NCBI GenBank assembly: GCA_905250885.1
Contig: CAJNOQ010002199.1
Location: 1 to 25,710 of the forward strand
DNA from: Didymodactylos carnosus
Lineage: Eukaryota; Rotifera; Eurotatoria; Philodinida; Philodinidae
DNA: 25,710 nt
Direction: 5' to 3'
Shown here: piece by piece, positions 23,295-25,710 of the stretch
Layout of the letters: each line of letters opens with the position of its first letter
Numbering within the stretch: the first letter of the stretch is position 1
Program-made: the position numbers and the translations under genes
The notes under the pieces: model-generated
What the model saw: only the letters and a program-made list of their open reading frames with translations
What the model was told of the DNA's origin: nothing
Databases searched by the model: none

Positions 23295-25281
23295 TTAATT
23301 ATCGTTATTATCATCGGCTGGTAACAGATTTAGATTATGATGAAAAAAATTAAACGAATCATATTTCTTTTTAATAATTCTTAATTTATTCAGATTTGAT
23401 CCAAATGCATCATTCAATTGTTCCTTATAAGTAGTGTTAGTGGGCGGATCCATCATCATTAAATTTAAATAGGCTGCTGTTGACTTTGCGTGTAGTTTTT
23501 GGAATGTTTCTCTACACCAATTTATGTGTTCATCCCCATTGCCTTCACACCACGATGTAATTACATTAACCAGCCAATCTTGTTTTCTCAAATGAAAGTA
23601 AGAAGTTTCATCAGCTGATGTTTCTTTCATAATACCGCCAATCGCAACTAATTGGACGACTGAATAAGGTGAAGTTAAATTGTTTACCGAATCAACAACA
23701 GAATTCACAAATTCAATTGTCATATCATGGAAATCAATTGACCCTGATTTAGCATAATATTTTCGATGCTGCGAGCTTTTATCATCAAATAATTTTTGAT
23801 TCTAAAACTTACAATAAATTTACAGCGAATGTTGGGGTAATAAAGAGAACAATTATGTTACTTGTACATGAGTTATCCACACCCAAGATTCTTGTACTGG
23901 TAATCCAAGTTTTGTTAGTGGTTCAGCCACTTTTTCAGCTTCACCTTTTGGCAAATAAAACGTATACACTACTTTAAGATACATTTCTCGGTCCTCGTAA
24001 GTCAGCTCTCCATTGAATATTTGACAACTGAATTTTCTTGGTGCTGTCTTCATGTAGTTGTTTATACCAAATAAAATTTGTCTGATTTGAGACATTGGAT
24101 AATACTATTGAAATATATACATGTTATATGTTTTGTAGACACATTATAGTTCATATACTTACATAATTTCCTCGATAGCACAACCCAATTCGATGAGCTT
24201 TCAATACCAAAATTGGAAGCACAACCTCTCAAAGCCCAAAATAAATCAGACTTCTCATTTTCCATTGGCTAAAACCACATTTGCAGACAAAATATTATCA
24301 ACAGATGCACCAAATTTTCTCGAAAGCCAACCAGTACCTCTTCCCAACACAACCAAATACACCAGTATAATTAACAATTCCTAAATAGTTAAAAAATATA
24401 TAAAAATTGCTCAAAAACCAAAGTGAATATACACATGGAAATATCGGTTGGAATTGCCAAACCGAACGCTTGGGTTTCATGATCCAGCTCTGCAAGTAGA
24501 ACGCCGGGTTGAACAAGGACTTCTCTTTTCCCTGGATTCACAATAACAGCTAAAAAACCAACAGCAATATGATGTGCTTATTCCCTTTTCGTTAAATTTA
24601 GTTTACTTTTCATTTGAATGAAATCAATAACGACCCAAGCGTCAAAAAAAAGTCTAGTATCGCCCGATGCATCTAGATTACTAGATTTTTACTCGATTGC
24701 AACTACTGTGTAACGACAATGGAAATCTAGTAATTGGGCGATTACTAGATTTCTTCTTGTTGCAACTATCGATTTATCGCCCGATAATCGATCGATTTAA
24801 TTATTACTCGATGCACCAGATGCATCTAGTTAAAAGTTCCTTTTCCAACTAGTAATCTAGATGGCAACTAGTCGTGTATTGCCCGATTATAGACGAAATG
24901 TATCTAGATTTTTCCCATTGGTGATATTTGCTTGGGGATACCGCCGTGAATAGTGGAAAGGCCTGCAAATGAGTGATCGCGGACTCTTGCAGTTACAGTT
25001 AATCCTTCTACGACATAAAACATTAAATGAGTTGTGGTTTTTAGAATTAATTTCGGTGCGCTTACGTTGTTGTGCAAATTTAAGAACAGCTTGAACATCA
25101 CCTGAACTATAAGTGCTGGACTATGATTGTCAAACATGCTATTCCATATTCTTTTTGCTTGTGAATAGCCGTCTGTCGTCGGCCAAAACACTTTTGCTCT
25201 TTGACCCAATGATTGTCCCAGTTCTTCGCAGCAAGTTAAATTGGTGTGCTGTTGTTGAACAGCCGTGTTGAGTATATCCAT
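23295..25281 (-). pseudogene. Degraded FAD-linked oxidoreductase (FAD_binding_4 plus BBE type)
   Basis: Conserved blocks of the 6-hydroxynicotine-oxidase/berberine-bridge family appear in order on the minus strand. They are VFWPTTDGYSQAKRIWN and SPALIV (about 25105-25200), GDVQAVLKFAQQ|GLTVTARVRDHSFAGLST (25100-24955), VLVQPGVLLAELDHETQAFG (about 24450-24520), TGWLSRKFGASVDNIL (about 24290-24340), DLFWALRGCASNFGI (about 24205-24250), PRKFSCQIF to SWVWITHVQ (23862-24104), and the C-terminal BBE block FGSNLNKLRIIKKKYD ending at 23295. Introns of 54-60 bp can be placed at 25008-25065, 24381-24434, 24105-24162 and 23802-23861. The frame breaks near 25102 (IV to GDV), 24335 (one extra base before RGTGWLS) and 24250 (LANG to NEKSD), and the 24381-24434 junction is also out of phase. 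The Gly-Gly before the flavin-linking His is replaced by Arg-Asp (RVRDHS). A palindromic repeat sits at 24651-24910. It is probably inactive; such enzymes in rotifers are often horizontally acquired, which is inference here. Confidence 0.8.
24651..24910. repeat. Palindrome-rich CTAG/CGAT repeat inside the oxidoreductase remnant
   Basis: About 260 bp made of interleaved short palindromes: CTAGTAATCTAGATG and its exact complement (24849-24863 and 24670-24684), several ATCGCCCGAT or near copies (24659, 24735, 24777, 24880), repeated CTAGATTT and ATCGATCGAT. It falls between the block ending ISPMGK and the block starting VIVNPGKRE, where the family normally has contiguous sequence, so it sits in an intron or has interrupted an exon boundary. 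It has no coding capacity. A non-autonomous element or a locally expanded palindrome array are the two readings. Confidence 0.6.
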
Positions 25282-25710
25282 CTCAAATCGCCGGTTTTAG
25301 TATTGTTCAAGGGTCTCAGCCTTTAGATGTGGTTGTATATTTCTGTATTAAATATAAACGGCAAAAACGAACTGAAAGCTATACCTGGATAACTAACTCA
25401 TACGGCACAGTGTAGAAAAAGAGAAGTGAGAAGAACAGTTATATAAACGTATAAATACAATGTGATGGTCAGATATATTTATCTACTTAGGGCAATCCAA
25501 AAGTAGTGTTGTCACTATCTTATTTCCTTATAGTAAGTTCAAGGAAATTTTCGTTTTTTATGTAGTGATACAGGAAAGAATACTCTATTTTTCTATGCTA
25601 TTTGATCATACTTCAACTAATATTATAATAATAAAATTTCGATAAGATCTGTTTTGTTTGTATGTGTCCCGGTAGCATGAACGCGAGAGGAGTATTTTTT
25701 GAATAACTTT
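25282..25710. other. Flank upstream of the oxidoreductase remnant
   Basis: About 430 bp to the window edge with no ORF, RNA gene or repeat that I can support. It would contain the former promoter of the minus-strand oxidoreductase. Confidence 0.4.

Noticed and set aside
1-25710. tRNA, rRNA or CRISPR array
   Set aside because: No cloverleaf with a TTCRANNC loop and matching acceptor stem, no rRNA core sequence and no regularly spaced direct repeats were found by eye; a tRNAscan or Rfam run could find something missed.

Overview
The window looks like nuclear DNA of a small invertebrate. It is strongly AT-rich, its genes have introns of about 54-75 bp with GT/TTTTAG-type borders next to a few long ones, there are no bacterial operons or ribosome binding sites, and the protein families are animal ones (an ETV6/Yan-type ETS factor, a neuronal-calcium-sensor-like EF-hand protein, a Tudor protein). 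Short introns, many small fold-back elements and a foreign-looking FAD oxidase remnant fit a bdelloid rotifer best. That assignment is inference; no marker gene proves it.

Layout. 1-435 is a nearly perfect fold-back element. 501-1106 is a second, older fold-back with a hairpin nested in each arm. 1107-2027 has no gene and probably includes the 3' UTR of the next one. 2028-7624 (minus) is a nine-exon gene for a 799-residue ETS repressor with an N-terminal Pointed domain and a central-to-late ETS domain. Its first coding exon lies 2.2 kb upstream of the second. From about 7.6 to 20.98 kb there is no recognisable gene: AT-rich DNA with simple repeats, one terminal-inverted-repeat element (7853-8221), a GC-richer islet (11816-11907) and a weak hairpin element (19436-19584). 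20979-21601 (plus) is a two-exon EF-hand calcium sensor whose only intron must be read as GC-AG. 22005-22751 (minus) is a single-exon Tudor-domain protein, convergent with the calcium sensor. 23295-25281 (minus) is a degraded FAD-linked oxidoreductase (PCMH plus BBE type) with several frameshifts and a palindrome-rich repeat lodged in it. 25282-25710 has no recognised gene.

The genes share no obvious pathway. The main points of interest are the large non-coding domain next to a probable developmental repressor, two competing splice donors just before its ETS domain, the GC-AG intron, and the decaying oxidoreductase. No new defence or mobile system with its own protein machinery could be supported.
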